A stretch of 64,000 bases of DNA from contig CP075895.1 of NCBI GenBank assembly GCA_018604165.1, positions 2,599,001-2,663,000 of the forward strand, in the 5' to 3' direction. Positions within the stretch are counted from its first letter, which is position 1. Every line of letters begins with the position of its first letter. Shown here in pieces: positions 17,446 to 25,818 of the stretch. The notes below the pieces were generated by a model. That model saw only the letters and a program-made list of their open reading frames with translations. It had not been told where the DNA came from and searched no databases. The position numbers and the translations under genes were made by a program. This DNA is from Chitinophagaceae bacterium LGM1. Its GTDB lineage: Bacteria > Bacteroidota > Bacteroidia > Chitinophagales > Chitinophagaceae.

Positions 17446-17892
17446 ATGGCATCGGTTCCTTTATTACAAATTTCCTATTCTTTAGCCACAATAGAAAATG
17501 CCGCACATCAGTTATGGCAATCCGCACATCAGTATAACGTATGGGCATTTCGTGGCGAGATGGGGGCAGGTAAAACTACTTTCATCCATGCACTGTGCAA
17601 TGTGTTGGGTGTAAAAGACGCTGTAAGCAGCCCCACATTCGCACTCATCAACGAATACCATTTTCTGCAACAGGGTACAGACCGTACTATATACCACATG
17701 GACTGGTACAGATTGCGAGATACTGATGAGGCCATCAATGCAGGTATGGAAGATTGTGTACTGCAAAAAAATAATTATTCCTTAATAGAATGGCCTGAAA
17801 AAGCACCTGAACTGCTACCACACCCTCATATATGGATAAGCATTGAAGAAACAGATGCTACCAACCGTAGCATGACGGTATGGGTGAAATGA
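17446..17892 (+). CDS. tsaE: tRNA threonylcarbamoyladenosine biosynthesis ATPase TsaE
   Basis: The start is taken as the ATG at 17446 (MASVPLL), just after a -7 promoter box; upstream in-frame ATGs at 17389 and 17419 would lie in or before the promoter and overlap the copA start. The ~148-residue product has the TsaE P-loop FRGEMGAGKTTFIHALCN, SSPTFALINEY, and the C-terminal SLIEWPEKAPELLP. TsaE is the ATPase of the TsaBDE complex, which makes the t6A base at position 37 of ANN-decoding tRNAs. Length and motifs are complete. The other tsa genes are not in the window. Confidence 0.93.
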   Translation: MASVPLLQISYSLATIENAAHQLWQSAHQYNVWAFRGEMGAGKTTFIHALCNVLGVKDAVSSPTFALINEYHFLQQGTDRTIYHMDWYRLRDTDEAINAGMEDCVLQKNNYSLIEWPEKAPELLPHPHIWISIEETDATNRSMTVWVK

Positions 17893-17966
17893 TACCATAC
17901 CCAATTTTATCACCATGTTATGAGTTTTGCAGGTAGGCGTTCCGCGTAAGTTTTTTATCTTACACC

Positions 17967-18674
17967 ATGCATTTACTCGATGCAATCATTAAAGGATTAT
18001 TACTCGGGCTGTTCATGGCCATATCCGTAGGCCCTACGCTGTTTGCGGTATTGCGCTACAGCCTCAACCATAGCTATAGGGCGGGTATCGCTTTTATAGC
18101 CGGGGTATCACTGAGCGATATAGTATATGTAACAGTAGCCAATGTGGCGGCCGAATGGCTGGAACTGCTGCACGAATACGAAAAATACATTGCGTACGGC
18201 GGTGCCATCATATTGATAGGGGCAGGGTTGGCTGGGCTCGTCAGGAAGTACAAACCCATACGCCCCAATGCCAAAACGGTAACTATTACAGGCGGGCATT
18301 ACTTCCGCATCTTTATCAGTGGTTTTCTTATTAACACTATCAATCCGGGCGTTATTATTATTTGGCTTGGTGCGGTAACGGCTACTGCCAATACCACCAG
18401 CCTGTACAGGATTGTACTCTTCGGCAGTTGTTTGGGCTTGATATTAACCGTAGATATATGCAAGGTTTTTCTGGCAGATGCCATACGTAGAAAGCTGACA
18501 TTGCGCAGGGTGATGTACCTGCAAAAAATATCAGCGGGTTGCATCTTATCCATCGGTATAGCTTTGCTACTGAGTACTGCCCTGAATATCCACTTCAAAC
18601 AGCCTGAAATAAAGCAGCCTGTTGCATATCAGCATTTTCAATCTGTATATAATAGAAACTTCGGCAAAGCTTAG
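17967..18674 (+). CDS. LysE/RhtB family transporter
   Basis: A 235-residue membrane protein of the LysE superfamily. It begins AIIKGLLLGLFMAISVGPTLFAVLRYSL, the typical first helix with its ISVGP signature, and has about six hydrophobic segments. Members export amino acids such as lysine, homoserine or threonine across the cytoplasmic membrane; here the substrate is unknown. The loop around residues 90-110 (VRKYKPIRPNAK) is cytoplasmic and basic. It lies between tsaE and purF on the same strand, but purF has its own promoter box within the last bases of this gene. Confidence 0.88.
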   Translation: MHLLDAIIKGLLLGLFMAISVGPTLFAVLRYSLNHSYRAGIAFIAGVSLSDIVYVTVANVAAEWLELLHEYEKYIAYGGAIILIGAGLAGLVRKYKPIRPNAKTVTITGGHYFRIFISGFLINTINPGVIIIWLGAVTATANTTSLYRIVLFGSCLGLILTVDICKVFLADAIRRKLTLRRVMYLQKISAGCILSIGIALLLSTALNIHFKQPEIKQPVAYQHFQSVYNRNFGKA

Positions 18675-18682
18675 TATCTTTG
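18675..18682 (+). promoter_or_regulatory. -7 element (TATCTTTG) of purF
   Basis: TATCTTTG ends 7 bp before the purF ATG at 18690, straddling the end of the LysE-type gene. No TTTG is seen at -33. A near-leaderless transcript is predicted. Confidence 0.55.
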
Positions 18683-18689
18683 CCGCCTC

Positions 18690-20531
18690 ATGTCTGACGC
18701 GATACGCCACGAATGTGGATTGGCTTATATCCGCTTGCTGAAGCCACTGGCATATTACCACCGCAAATACGGTACAGCATTTTACGGCCTTAACAAACTA
18801 TACCTGCTGATGGAAAAGCAACACAATCGCGGGCAGGATGGCGCGGGTATTGCTACTGTTAAGCTGAATACGGAACCGGGCCACCAGTTTATGCACCGCT
18901 TGCGCATCAGTGGCGGGCAGGCCATCTCTCAGATATTCCAGAATGTGCAACAGGAAGTAGCCGAGTTGGAGAAAATGTACCCTGAAATACGCCAATACCC
19001 CGGCTTACTGAAAGGTTACCTGCGCTTTATGGGCGAGGTACTACTGGGGCATTTACGTTACGGCACACAGGGTAAAAACAATGTAGAATTCTGCCACCCG
19101 TTTCATAAACCGGACATCAACCCTACCCGCAATCTGGCTATGGCCGGCAACTTCAATCTTGTGAATACGGATGAGTTGTTTGACATGCTGAACGCGCACC
19201 CAAACAGTACTATTCGTGAGAGTGACTTGGGAGCGATGATAGAAACCATGCATTATTACCTGTGCATTGCAGACGATACCGACCCTCAAAACCTGAACCT
19301 GGAAGGTGTACTGAAACAAGCGGCAGCTCACTTTGACGGTGGTTTTGTTTGTAGTGGGTTAGTAGGCAACGGCGATAGCTTTGTGCTACGCGATGCCAAT
19401 GGCATACGCCCTGCTTATTTTTATAAAAACGATGAGATAGTAGTTGTAGCTTCTGAACGCCCTGCTATCATGACGGCATTCAATACCCAGCTGGACGAGG
19501 TACAGGAACTGAAGCCGGGGCACGCTGTAATAGTAAAAGCAAACGGTGATTTCAGCAATCCACGCATACTGGCAGAAAAAGAATTGAAAGCTTGCAGCTT
19601 CGAGCGTATATACTTCAGCCGTGGTAGCGATAAGGATATTTACAAAGAGCGCAAACAACTGGGGCGCAACCTTGCAGAGAAAGTATTGCAGGCTGTTGAC
19701 TACAAACTGAAAAACACGATTGTTTCTTTCATTCCCAATACTGCCGAAACGGCTTTCTACGGTTTGATAAAAGGACTGGAACAATTCCTGAATAAGATAA
19801 AGATAGAGCGCATCACATCGGGCAAGCTGAATAATGAGGAGATTGAAGAAATGATAAGCCGCCGTGTACGCATTGAGAAGATTGCCATTAAGGACGTGAA
19901 GATGCGCACCTTCATCACAGAAGATGCCAGCCGAAACGAGATGGTGCAACACGTGTATGATATTACCTATGGCACTGTAGAGCGTGGTGTAGATACATTA
20001 GTTGTGATTGACGACTCTATAGTACGCGGTACTACCCTGCGCGAAAGTATCATCAAAATGCTGGACAGGCTGGGGCCAAAACGTATCATCATCGTATCAT
20101 CGGCACCGCAAATACGCTACCCCGATTGCTATGGTATAGATATGAGCCGTATGGGCGATTTCATTGCTTTTCAAGCAGCAGTTGAGTTGCTGAAACAAAA
20201 CGGCAAAGCTGCATTGTTGGATGAAACATACGATAAGTGCAAAGCTGCTGACGAAGCAGGCACGCTGAAAGAACAGAACTACGTGAAAGCTATATACGAT
20301 TCGTTTACGGCAGACGAAGTAAGCGCGCAAATAGCGAAGATGCTACGCCCGGATGATGTTACTGCTGATGTTGATATAATCTACCAATCTATAGAGGGGC
20401 TGTACGATGCTTGCCCCAACAACCATGGCGACTGGTACTTTACAGGCAACTACCCCACTGCTGGTGGCAATAAAGTAGCCAACAAAGCCTTTATGAACTA
20501 CATGGAGCGCAAAGAGGGAAGAGGGTATTAA
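18690..20531 (+). CDS. purF: Amidophosphoribosyltransferase (PurF), long Bacteroidota form
   Basis: A 613-residue protein combining a class II glutamine amidotransferase domain with a phosphoribosyltransferase domain. Cys9, in HECGLAY, is the likely N-terminal nucleophile after removal of MSDAIRHE. QHNRGQDGAGIA and GHLRYGTQG are glutaminase signatures. The PRPP-binding loop is VVIDDSIVRGTTLRESI. It would form 5-phosphoribosylamine from PRPP and glutamine, the first step of purine synthesis. It is ~100 residues longer than E. coli PurF (~505), with an inserted helical part after residue 70 and an extended C-terminus. Such long forms occur in Bacteroidota, so a divergent paralogue with a shifted role cannot be excluded. 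Confidence 0.9.
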   Translation: MSDAIRHECGLAYIRLLKPLAYYHRKYGTAFYGLNKLYLLMEKQHNRGQDGAGIATVKLNTEPGHQFMHRLRISGGQAISQIFQNVQQEVAELEKMYPEIRQYPGLLKGYLRFMGEVLLGHLRYGTQGKNNVEFCHPFHKPDINPTRNLAMAGNFNLVNTDELFDMLNAHPNSTIRESDLGAMIETMHYYLCIADDTDPQNLNLEGVLKQAAAHFDGGFVCSGLVGNGDSFVLRDANGIRPAYFYKNDEIVVVASERPAIMTAFNTQLDEVQELKPGHAVIVKANGDFSNPRILAEKELKACSFERIYFSRGSDKDIYKERKQLGRNLAEKVLQAVDYKLKNTIVSFIPNTAETAFYGLIKGLEQFLNKIKIERITSGKLNNEEIEEMISRRVRIEKIAIKDVKMRTFITEDASRNEMVQHVYDITYGTVERGVDTLVVIDDSIVRGTTLRESIIKMLDRLGPKRIIIVSSAPQIRYPDCYGIDMSRMGDFIAFQAAVELLKQNGKAALLDETYDKCKAADEAGTLKEQNYVKAIYDSFTADEVSAQIAKMLRPDDVTADVDIIYQSIEGLYDACPNNHGDWYFTGNYPTAGGNKVANKAFMNYMERKEGRGY

Positions 20532-20613
20532 TTGTATTAATTCCTGATTGACAAGCAGTTATTCCTTGTTGGTTAAAAATTAATTTGCAGAAATTATATT
20601 ATTACATAGTTTC

Positions 20614-20648
20614 GGTGCCTTAATTGAAAAATAAGGCACCTTATTTTT
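20614..20648 (+). terminator. Intrinsic terminator after purF
   Basis: GGTGCCTTA (20614-20622) pairs with TAAGGCACC (20632-20640), a perfect 9-bp stem followed by TTATTTTTTG. It lies 82 bp after the purF stop codon. Confidence 0.8.
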
Positions 20649-20792
20649 TGTGAAAATGAACTGTTGCTGAGGCCTCAATCAACATTGCAACGATGTCATA
20701 CAAAACAAACAACCTTAACGGGTTGTCAGGTGTTATTATGCTTCAGTAAAAGGAATGTAACGTTAAAAAAGAAAGCTAACCTGTAGAAAGAG

Positions 20793-20990
20793 ATGATAAA
20801 CATCAAAAACAAAGAACAAGAAGTATGCTCGCTAATGGTGGTTGATATGAACGGACGTGTGTGCTACGAAACACACATGGAACCACAAGACAACCTGACA
20901 CTCGATATGCGCTCGCTGTTAACAGGCATCTACACCCTTATATTCAAAACAACGACTACCAGCTTTACACAACAGATAGTGAAGTACTGA
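20793..20990 (+). CDS. Orphan T9SS sorting-domain-like mini-protein
   Basis: A 65-residue protein that looks like the last two thirds of a type A T9SS C-terminal sorting domain and nothing else. The phrases VVDMNGRVCYE, LDMRSLLTGIYTLIF and the QQIVKY end match the usual GxxV...L..GIY.....KIVK pattern. The YPNPA start of such domains and any passenger protein are missing. There is no signal peptide, and a TAG lies three codons upstream in frame. It sits between the purF terminator and a strong bidirectional hairpin. It may be a relic of a lost secreted protein or a real cytoplasmic miniprotein; the open frame and terminator favour neither clearly. Confidence 0.6.
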   Translation: MINIKNKEQEVCSLMVVDMNGRVCYETHMEPQDNLTLDMRSLLTGIYTLIFKTTTTSFTQQIVKY

Positions 20991-21009
20991 TATTTCGCAT
21001 TGCACATAA

Positions 21010-21042
21010 ACGACAAAGCCACTCATAGAGTGGCTTTGTCGT
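21010..21042. terminator. Strong bidirectional intrinsic terminator
   Basis: A 15-bp perfect stem (21010-21024 with 21028-21042) with a 3-nt loop lies between the orphan sorting-domain gene (+) and the M1 peptidase gene (-). Confidence 0.85.
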
Positions 21043-21056
21043 TATCAGTATGTTTA

Positions 21057-24000
21057 TTAAAACGTCCTGTTGACACCCACTAAATACCTGAAAGCCAGAT
21101 ATTCAGGATTAGCAGCAGGTGGGCGGTTCAGGAAGAGTGGCATATCAAAGCGTAGTGTCAGTGGCTTGGCTTTGTCAAACCATCCCCATTTCTTAATCGT
21201 CAATGCAAAGCCTACACCCGCATCTACACGTATATCGCTCCACATAGTTGTAGGTGCGGTTATCCAATATTGCGCCAGCGATGCACTGCTCAATTCTATA
21301 GCACCTGCATCGGCAAACAAATAGGCATCAAGATGCAGATAATCTCTTACATACTTCGGTTTGAATTTGATGTACTCATCAAAATCTACCTCTGCACTTA
21401 CAGATGCACCACTACGTCCTTTATACCCTATCAGTATATTACCATTGCGCTCATCTGCAATAAAATAACCTGCATAGCCACGCAAATTTAGCCCCCCACC
21501 CATCTGGAAGCGATTGGTTTCGTTGCTTGTTATATCGCTCCAGCCATCGGGTATAAAGCCAAGTGTGCGTGTATATTTATTATCCATCAACTCTTCGGGG
21601 TTGGCACCTGCCAGCCACAACGTGCTTTCATGCGGCATATTATTACCTGTGCCGTATCTGCCAAACAAGCGTGTACGTATTTCTAATTTGCCAAGCCTGT
21701 TATGGTTCACTGCTTCAAACTGTGCATACGCATAGTCAAAGGCATTCGCATTATTACCTGTCAGGAAAGGTGCACGTACTGACAGTTTGTAATTACCACT
21801 ACCACGCTTGTAAGCGTAACGATGTGTCCACGACGCATTGAGCGATGAGTTGGGTAAACCCCGACCACTGCTCCACTCGTTTTTGTATATCAGGTAGTCC
21901 CTGTCGTAGCTCAAAGCACGCCACATGGTTTGCCCGTAGAGCGATAGTGTGTTGTTTCCATTCACCAACCAGTTGCCACCTACACGATGATACCATAAAC
22001 CATCAAGAAAACGGCTGTTGATTTGTGATTGCAACTTAGGCATCCAGCGTGTGATTGGGGAAGTATGGTTGAAAGTATAGTTGATGGGGACATACCTGTC
22101 ATACCAGCCCTCACTCTGGAAAGCCTGATAATCATAATGCTGCAATACGTGCGTATTAAACCATACCGATGCATCTACTTTGTGCATGGTGTAGAGGTAA
22201 TCGCCCTCAAAATGTACACCTGCTTTTATACCATCTACAGGGTTATACCACAAATCTGGACGAACATACATCCGCTTATGTTGTCTATCCCATGGCGCAG
22301 ATACACCACCATCCAATTTCACCGCTATTGCTTTGGGCGATAATGGCATGTGGCGCGATTTGTAGTTATCCAGCACATACACATCTGCCAATCGGTGTGT
22401 AGTATCTATCTGCACATTGCGTATGCCGCTTGGCACTTCTACGTATGCGGTGTAATCTTCGTTCAGCTTGCCCCAACCATACCACTTAGGTAGCACGGTA
22501 GCATCTGTTTCTTTTACAAACCATGTATTGGGTATATGAAAACTACGCTTAGCACCGCCGCGCGATGTGATGGTAAAATCAAGCGGCATCTGCATCTGCC
22601 CCCTACGGCGAAACTTGATAGCAAATGTATCATTGTCTTTTTTGCGGATGCCCTCTACACTGTAGTCAATAGCCTTAGTTGTTTCAAGCCATTGGTCGAA
22701 AAACCAGTTGAGGTCCACTTTTGTAAACTGTATAACAGAGTTGCGGAAATCTTCAAAGTACGGATGCGCAAAACGCCATTGATGAAAATAGTTTTGTAGC
22801 GCTGCGAGGAACAATGAATCGCCCAACGTGTATTGCAGGTTGTAGAGCATGGTTGCTGTTTTGTAATACACACCACGGTAGCCCCCCTCGTGCCCTACGG
22901 CATTGTTAAAGTCATTAGAATGTGTATTAAGCGGCAGTTCATCTTTATTCAGCGCATCATATAGGTAAGCATTATACACCCTTTTGTCAACCACTATTTC
23001 AGGCTCGTAAAACATGCGGCGATACCAGTTTTTAGGTTTTTTCTCTACTAATGTATCACCATCTATACGGCGCAAACCCCATGCGGTGAGGAACTGCGTA
23101 AAGCCCTCATCAAGTGCTGCGCGGTAAGTTTCGTTATTGCCTACTTGTCCGTAAAACCAGTTATGTGCTATTTCATGCGTCAGCAAACCACGATAACCCG
23201 GGTCACTACCACCATCCAACGTCAGCATCGGGTATTCCATACCATCCGCAGCGTCTGCTGCTACCATCTTGGGGTATTGGTACATTCCTATGTCTTCCGA
23301 AAAAGTCTTTATGATTTTAGCAACATACTCCGCGCCATTCTGCCAACCACTTGCATGTGGTTCTTGCGCTATGGCTACACACTCTACACCATTCCAAGTA
23401 GTAGTGCCGATGCGGTAACTGGGGTCTGCTGTAAATGCAAAGTCGTGCACATTGTTGGCAAGGTATCGCCATACTTTGCGCTCGCCTTTGGTGTACGGTA
23501 TTATCTCACTTGGTTTTTCATTCCATGTTTTTTTAGCAAAATTTTTCAGGTCAATTTTTTCTCTAAGTTCGGCAGGCAATACTTCATTTTTGTTTTGTAA
23601 CACACCTGTTGCTTCTACTATATAATTGGATGCAAAATTGAGCGACACATCATAAGAGCCGAAGTCTGCATAAAACTCTTTATTCAGGTGCTGGTAAGTA
23701 TCCCATCCAAACTTGCGGTCGTACACACATATTTTAGGGAACCACTGCACACCGTTGTAGTGTTTAAAGCCCCAAGCATCGTACATCTTCATACGGCGGC
23801 GTGTAGCCCCATTATCGAAATATGTTTTGAAGTTCATAGAGAAACTAACCTTGCTATTGGGGTATAACGGTTTTGGCAAGTACACTTTCAGGATGGTATT
23901 ATCCAGTTCCATTTTTACCTCTTTGCCATCTGCTTTCAAATCTTCAATGGTTGTACCCAAGCCCTTGCGCTCGTATCTGCCCATGCGCACTTTTACATTC

Positions 24001-24308
24001 ACCGCATCTTCCAACGAGTGCAGGTACGAACCTTTTACAAACGCATTCTGCCAAAGGTGGAAGTACACGTAGTACAATGTATCGGGCGAGTTGTTCCAAT
24101 AGTCCAGCGTTTCATCAGCCGTTATTACATGGCTTTCTTCGTCCACTTTAGCATTAATCTTATAATGCACATCCTGCTGCCAATATGCTGCATCGGGTTG
24201 GCGATTTTTCCAGTAAAGCGTATTGCCCTTGCTTCTGTATTCCCCTTTTTGTGCCGATGCAGAAAAAGCAACAACCAAACAAACCAATGCGAATAATAAT
24301 TTCCTCAT
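21057..24308 (-). CDS. M1 family zinc aminopeptidase fused to an Omp85-like outer-membrane barrel
   Basis: A 1,083-residue exported protein with a signal peptide (first ~19 residues). Residues ~35-600 are an M1 (gluzincin) peptidase with the zinc site HEIAHNW (His378, Glu379, His382) and the third ligand Glu401, exactly 18 residues after the second His. The last ~400 residues are unlike a normal M1 tail. They are alternating beta strands, contain GGLNLRGYAGYF (similar to the VRGF loop of Omp85/BamA barrels), LFADAGA, VDAGVGFAL and LRFDMPLFLN, and end in the aromatic terminus NRTF. This fits a C-terminal Omp85-type barrel that would display the peptidase at the outer membrane. The fusion reading is by eye. 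Confidence 0.85.
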   Translation of the reverse strand: MRKLLFALVCLVVAFSASAQKGEYRSKGNTLYWKNRQPDAAYWQQDVHYKINAKVDEESHVITADETLDYWNNSPDTLYYVYFHLWQNAFVKGSYLHSLEDAVNVKVRMGRYERKGLGTTIEDLKADGKEVKMELDNTILKVYLPKPLYPNSKVSFSMNFKTYFDNGATRRRMKMYDAWGFKHYNGVQWFPKICVYDRKFGWDTYQHLNKEFYADFGSYDVSLNFASNYIVEATGVLQNKNEVLPAELREKIDLKNFAKKTWNEKPSEIIPYTKGERKVWRYLANNVHDFAFTADPSYRIGTTTWNGVECVAIAQEPHASGWQNGAEYVAKIIKTFSEDIGMYQYPKMVAADAADGMEYPMLTLDGGSDPGYRGLLTHEIAHNWFYGQVGNNETYRAALDEGFTQFLTAWGLRRIDGDTLVEKKPKNWYRRMFYEPEIVVDKRVYNAYLYDALNKDELPLNTHSNDFNNAVGHEGGYRGVYYKTATMLYNLQYTLGDSLFLAALQNYFHQWRFAHPYFEDFRNSVIQFTKVDLNWFFDQWLETTKAIDYSVEGIRKKDNDTFAIKFRRRGQMQMPLDFTITSRGGAKRSFHIPNTWFVKETDATVLPKWYGWGKLNEDYTAYVEVPSGIRNVQIDTTHRLADVYVLDNYKSRHMPLSPKAIAVKLDGGVSAPWDRQHKRMYVRPDLWYNPVDGIKAGVHFEGDYLYTMHKVDASVWFNTHVLQHYDYQAFQSEGWYDRYVPINYTFNHTSPITRWMPKLQSQINSRFLDGLWYHRVGGNWLVNGNNTLSLYGQTMWRALSYDRDYLIYKNEWSSGRGLPNSSLNASWTHRYAYKRGSGNYKLSVRAPFLTGNNANAFDYAYAQFEAVNHNRLGKLEIRTRLFGRYGTGNNMPHESTLWLAGANPEELMDNKYTRTLGFIPDGWSDITSNETNRFQMGGGLNLRGYAGYFIADERNGNILIGYKGRSGASVSAEVDFDEYIKFKPKYVRDYLHLDAYLFADAGAIELSSASLAQYWITAPTTMWSDIRVDAGVGFALTIKKWGWFDKAKPLTLRFDMPLFLNRPPAANPEYLAFRYLVGVNRTF

Positions 24309-24451
24309 ACCTATGTTTTCGTAAAGCAGGCTTGAAAATACGAAACAGATGGCAAGCAGAAAGGGGGAAGTTTGTAACAGGGTGAAGAATAAAATCTTTT
24401 ATTTAAGATAATATTTACATTCAAATTACCGTTTATTCAAACAATTTAGTA

Positions 24452-24459
24452 TATTTTTG
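24452..24459 (+). promoter_or_regulatory. -7 element (TATTTTTG) before a candidate small RNA
   Basis: TATTTTTG matches TAnnTTTG on the plus strand where no protein gene follows. A GTTTA at 24431-24435 is a poor, closely spaced -33 candidate. Confidence 0.45.
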
Positions 24460-24463
24460 TATC

Positions 24464-24570
24464 GGCGGGATGGAAATTTGTGTGGTTTGAGCATGTTGCA
24501 GCCCCTGTATTACTTGCACCGTACCGTCAAGGCCTTATTGGATTTACCGCTTTATGAGCGGTTTTTTCTT
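24464..24570 (+). ncRNA. Candidate structured small RNA of about 105 nt
   Basis: Between a divergent gene start (24308) and a minus-strand stop (24573), the plus strand has a -7 promoter box, a structured stretch and a Rho-independent terminator, but no open reading frame. GGCGGGATGG (24464-24473) can pair with CCGTACCGTC (24519-24528) over 9 of 10 positions including two G-U pairs. Inside, GGTT (24484-24487) plus GCA (24491-24493) can pair with TGC (24497-24499) plus AGCC (24500-24503). The terminator is ACCGCT (24546-24551) with AGCGGT (24557-24562) followed by a run of T. The class is unknown; a 6S-like or other Bacteroidota motif is possible. Confidence 0.55.
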
Positions 24571-24572
24571 TC

Positions 24573-25238
24573 TTATACCCTACCTATCATAGCACCACCT
24601 TCCAGAAAATCTTCTTGCTTACCTGTGTATTGATTGAAACCTGCTTCCAATAGTTTTTCGTGTATGCGTTGATGGTTATCGTAACTATATACATGCAGGT
24701 AACCGTATTTGCAGATGTACAATACCCAATCTGCACCAGTAGCCGTAAAATGTATGTAAGGCAATAAAGCATTGCATCGCCCCAGCCAGAATATTGTTTT
24801 GATAATGCGTTTTAACTCTACACCAGTTGCAGTAATAGCATCTGTACTGTCTGCATTCATACCAATACTTTGTAGATATTTCAACTCTGCTGCTACAAGT
24901 GGGTAGGCATTTCTTTGCAGCAACCACGGTATTTTATACAATACCATAAACGACATACCATTCCAACCCATCAATTCTGCCAACTTAAAAACACCGTCTG
25001 ACAAACCTTGCAGGTAATCATAAATATTATCAGCTTCCAGTTTGTAAATCGTTTCGCCTTGTAGTATGTGCGTATAGTTGTGTGTAATACCATCCATTTG
25101 CCCACGGAAGAAAGTGAGTTCATCTTCATCAGCATCTGCCAGCATGTCTTCATACTCTGCCTGTTGCCAGTCTTGCATGTATTTTGCAAGTGCTGGACAT
25201 TGAGAGAGAATTTCTGAGCGTTCTGATAGAAAAATCAT
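24573..25238 (-). CDS. Conserved-looking cytoplasmic protein of unknown function
   Basis: A 221-residue soluble protein without signal peptide or membrane segments. The N-terminus is acidic and helical (CPALAKYMQDWQQAEYEDML, DADEDELTF). The middle has a WNGMSFMVLYKIPWLLQRN phrase, and the C-terminal ~60 residues are aromatic (YIHFTATGADWVLYICKYGY). I recognise no family. It lies just upstream (in the minus direction) of the candidate small RNA locus and downstream of the sigma/anti-sigma genes, from which it is separated by a small membrane-protein gene. No function is proposed. Confidence 0.7.
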   Translation of the reverse strand: MIFLSERSEILSQCPALAKYMQDWQQAEYEDMLADADEDELTFFRGQMDGITHNYTHILQGETIYKLEADNIYDYLQGLSDGVFKLAELMGWNGMSFMVLYKIPWLLQRNAYPLVAAELKYLQSIGMNADSTDAITATGVELKRIIKTIFWLGRCNALLPYIHFTATGADWVLYICKYGYLHVYSYDNHQRIHEKLLEAGFNQYTGKQEDFLEGGAMIGRV

Positions 25239-25282
25239 GCTTGTTATATACGTGAATGATGCTATTACTACAATAGACTACA

Positions 25283-25816
25283 TTAAAAGTTTACAATGTG
25301 GACTACTATTTTATTATCCTTATAAAACCCGATAGATAAATCGTGTTCTTCTTCTAAACAACTAAATGAAATTACTTGTTTGTCTTGCTCAAATTCTGAA
25401 GATATGTTGTCAAGTTGTTTGCTACCCCTTACTAAACTTTTATCTATAGTGTATCTTTTATCGCTTCTAAATTTATTAATCAAATTGCTGTAGTCTTTTT
25501 GATTAACTGTCATAACAAAAGCAGCGACGTAATCACCATGAAAATCAGGATAAGAAGCATCTTTATCTAAAATCTCACCAGATGCAGGAAAGTCTGTTTT
25601 AAAATAATATTTAAACTCGTCTTTGTAAAAATCATCTGTAGGGTATATGGCAGTGTAAACGAAATAAATAACAGACAGAACAATGGTACATAATATAATA
25701 ATACCTGCCTTATGGTATCTATTTCTCTCAAACCATCTATATAATTTATACAGCAAATAGCCACTTAAAAGTAGTAGCAGAAAATATATCAGTATAAAGA
25801 AAAAAATCCACTCCAT
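25283..25816 (-). CDS. Small membrane protein of unknown function
   Basis: The start is taken as the ATG at 25816 (MEWIFFF), 2 bp after the stop of the anti-sigma gene; an ATG 5 codons upstream overlaps that gene. The ~177-residue protein has two transmembrane helices in its first ~55 residues (IFFFILIYFLLLLLSGYLL and IIILCTIVLSVIYFVYTAIY) and a soluble C-terminal domain of ~120 residues, probably extracytoplasmic, with acidic and aromatic residues. It is AT-richer than the genes upstream. Tight spacing suggests co-transcription with the sigma/anti-sigma pair, so it might take part in that envelope signalling; this is inference. Confidence 0.7.
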   Translation of the reverse strand: MEWIFFFILIYFLLLLLSGYLLYKLYRWFERNRYHKAGIIILCTIVLSVIYFVYTAIYPTDDFYKDEFKYYFKTDFPASGEILDKDASYPDFHGDYVAAFVMTVNQKDYSNLINKFRSDKRYTIDKSLVRGSKQLDNISSEFEQDKQVISFSCLEEEHDLSIGFYKDNKIVVHIVNF

Positions 25817-25818
25817 AC

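Noticed and set aside
20668-20677. Perfect palindrome TGAGGCCTCA upstream of the orphan sorting-domain gene
   Set aside because: A single 10-bp palindrome may occur by chance, and no second copy or nearby regulator supports an operator.
24464-24570. The small RNA as SRP RNA, tmRNA or tRNA
   Set aside because: There is no GGAAG/GNRA-type SRP hairpin, no tmRNA tag frame or tRNA-like ends, and no CCA arm or cloverleaf.
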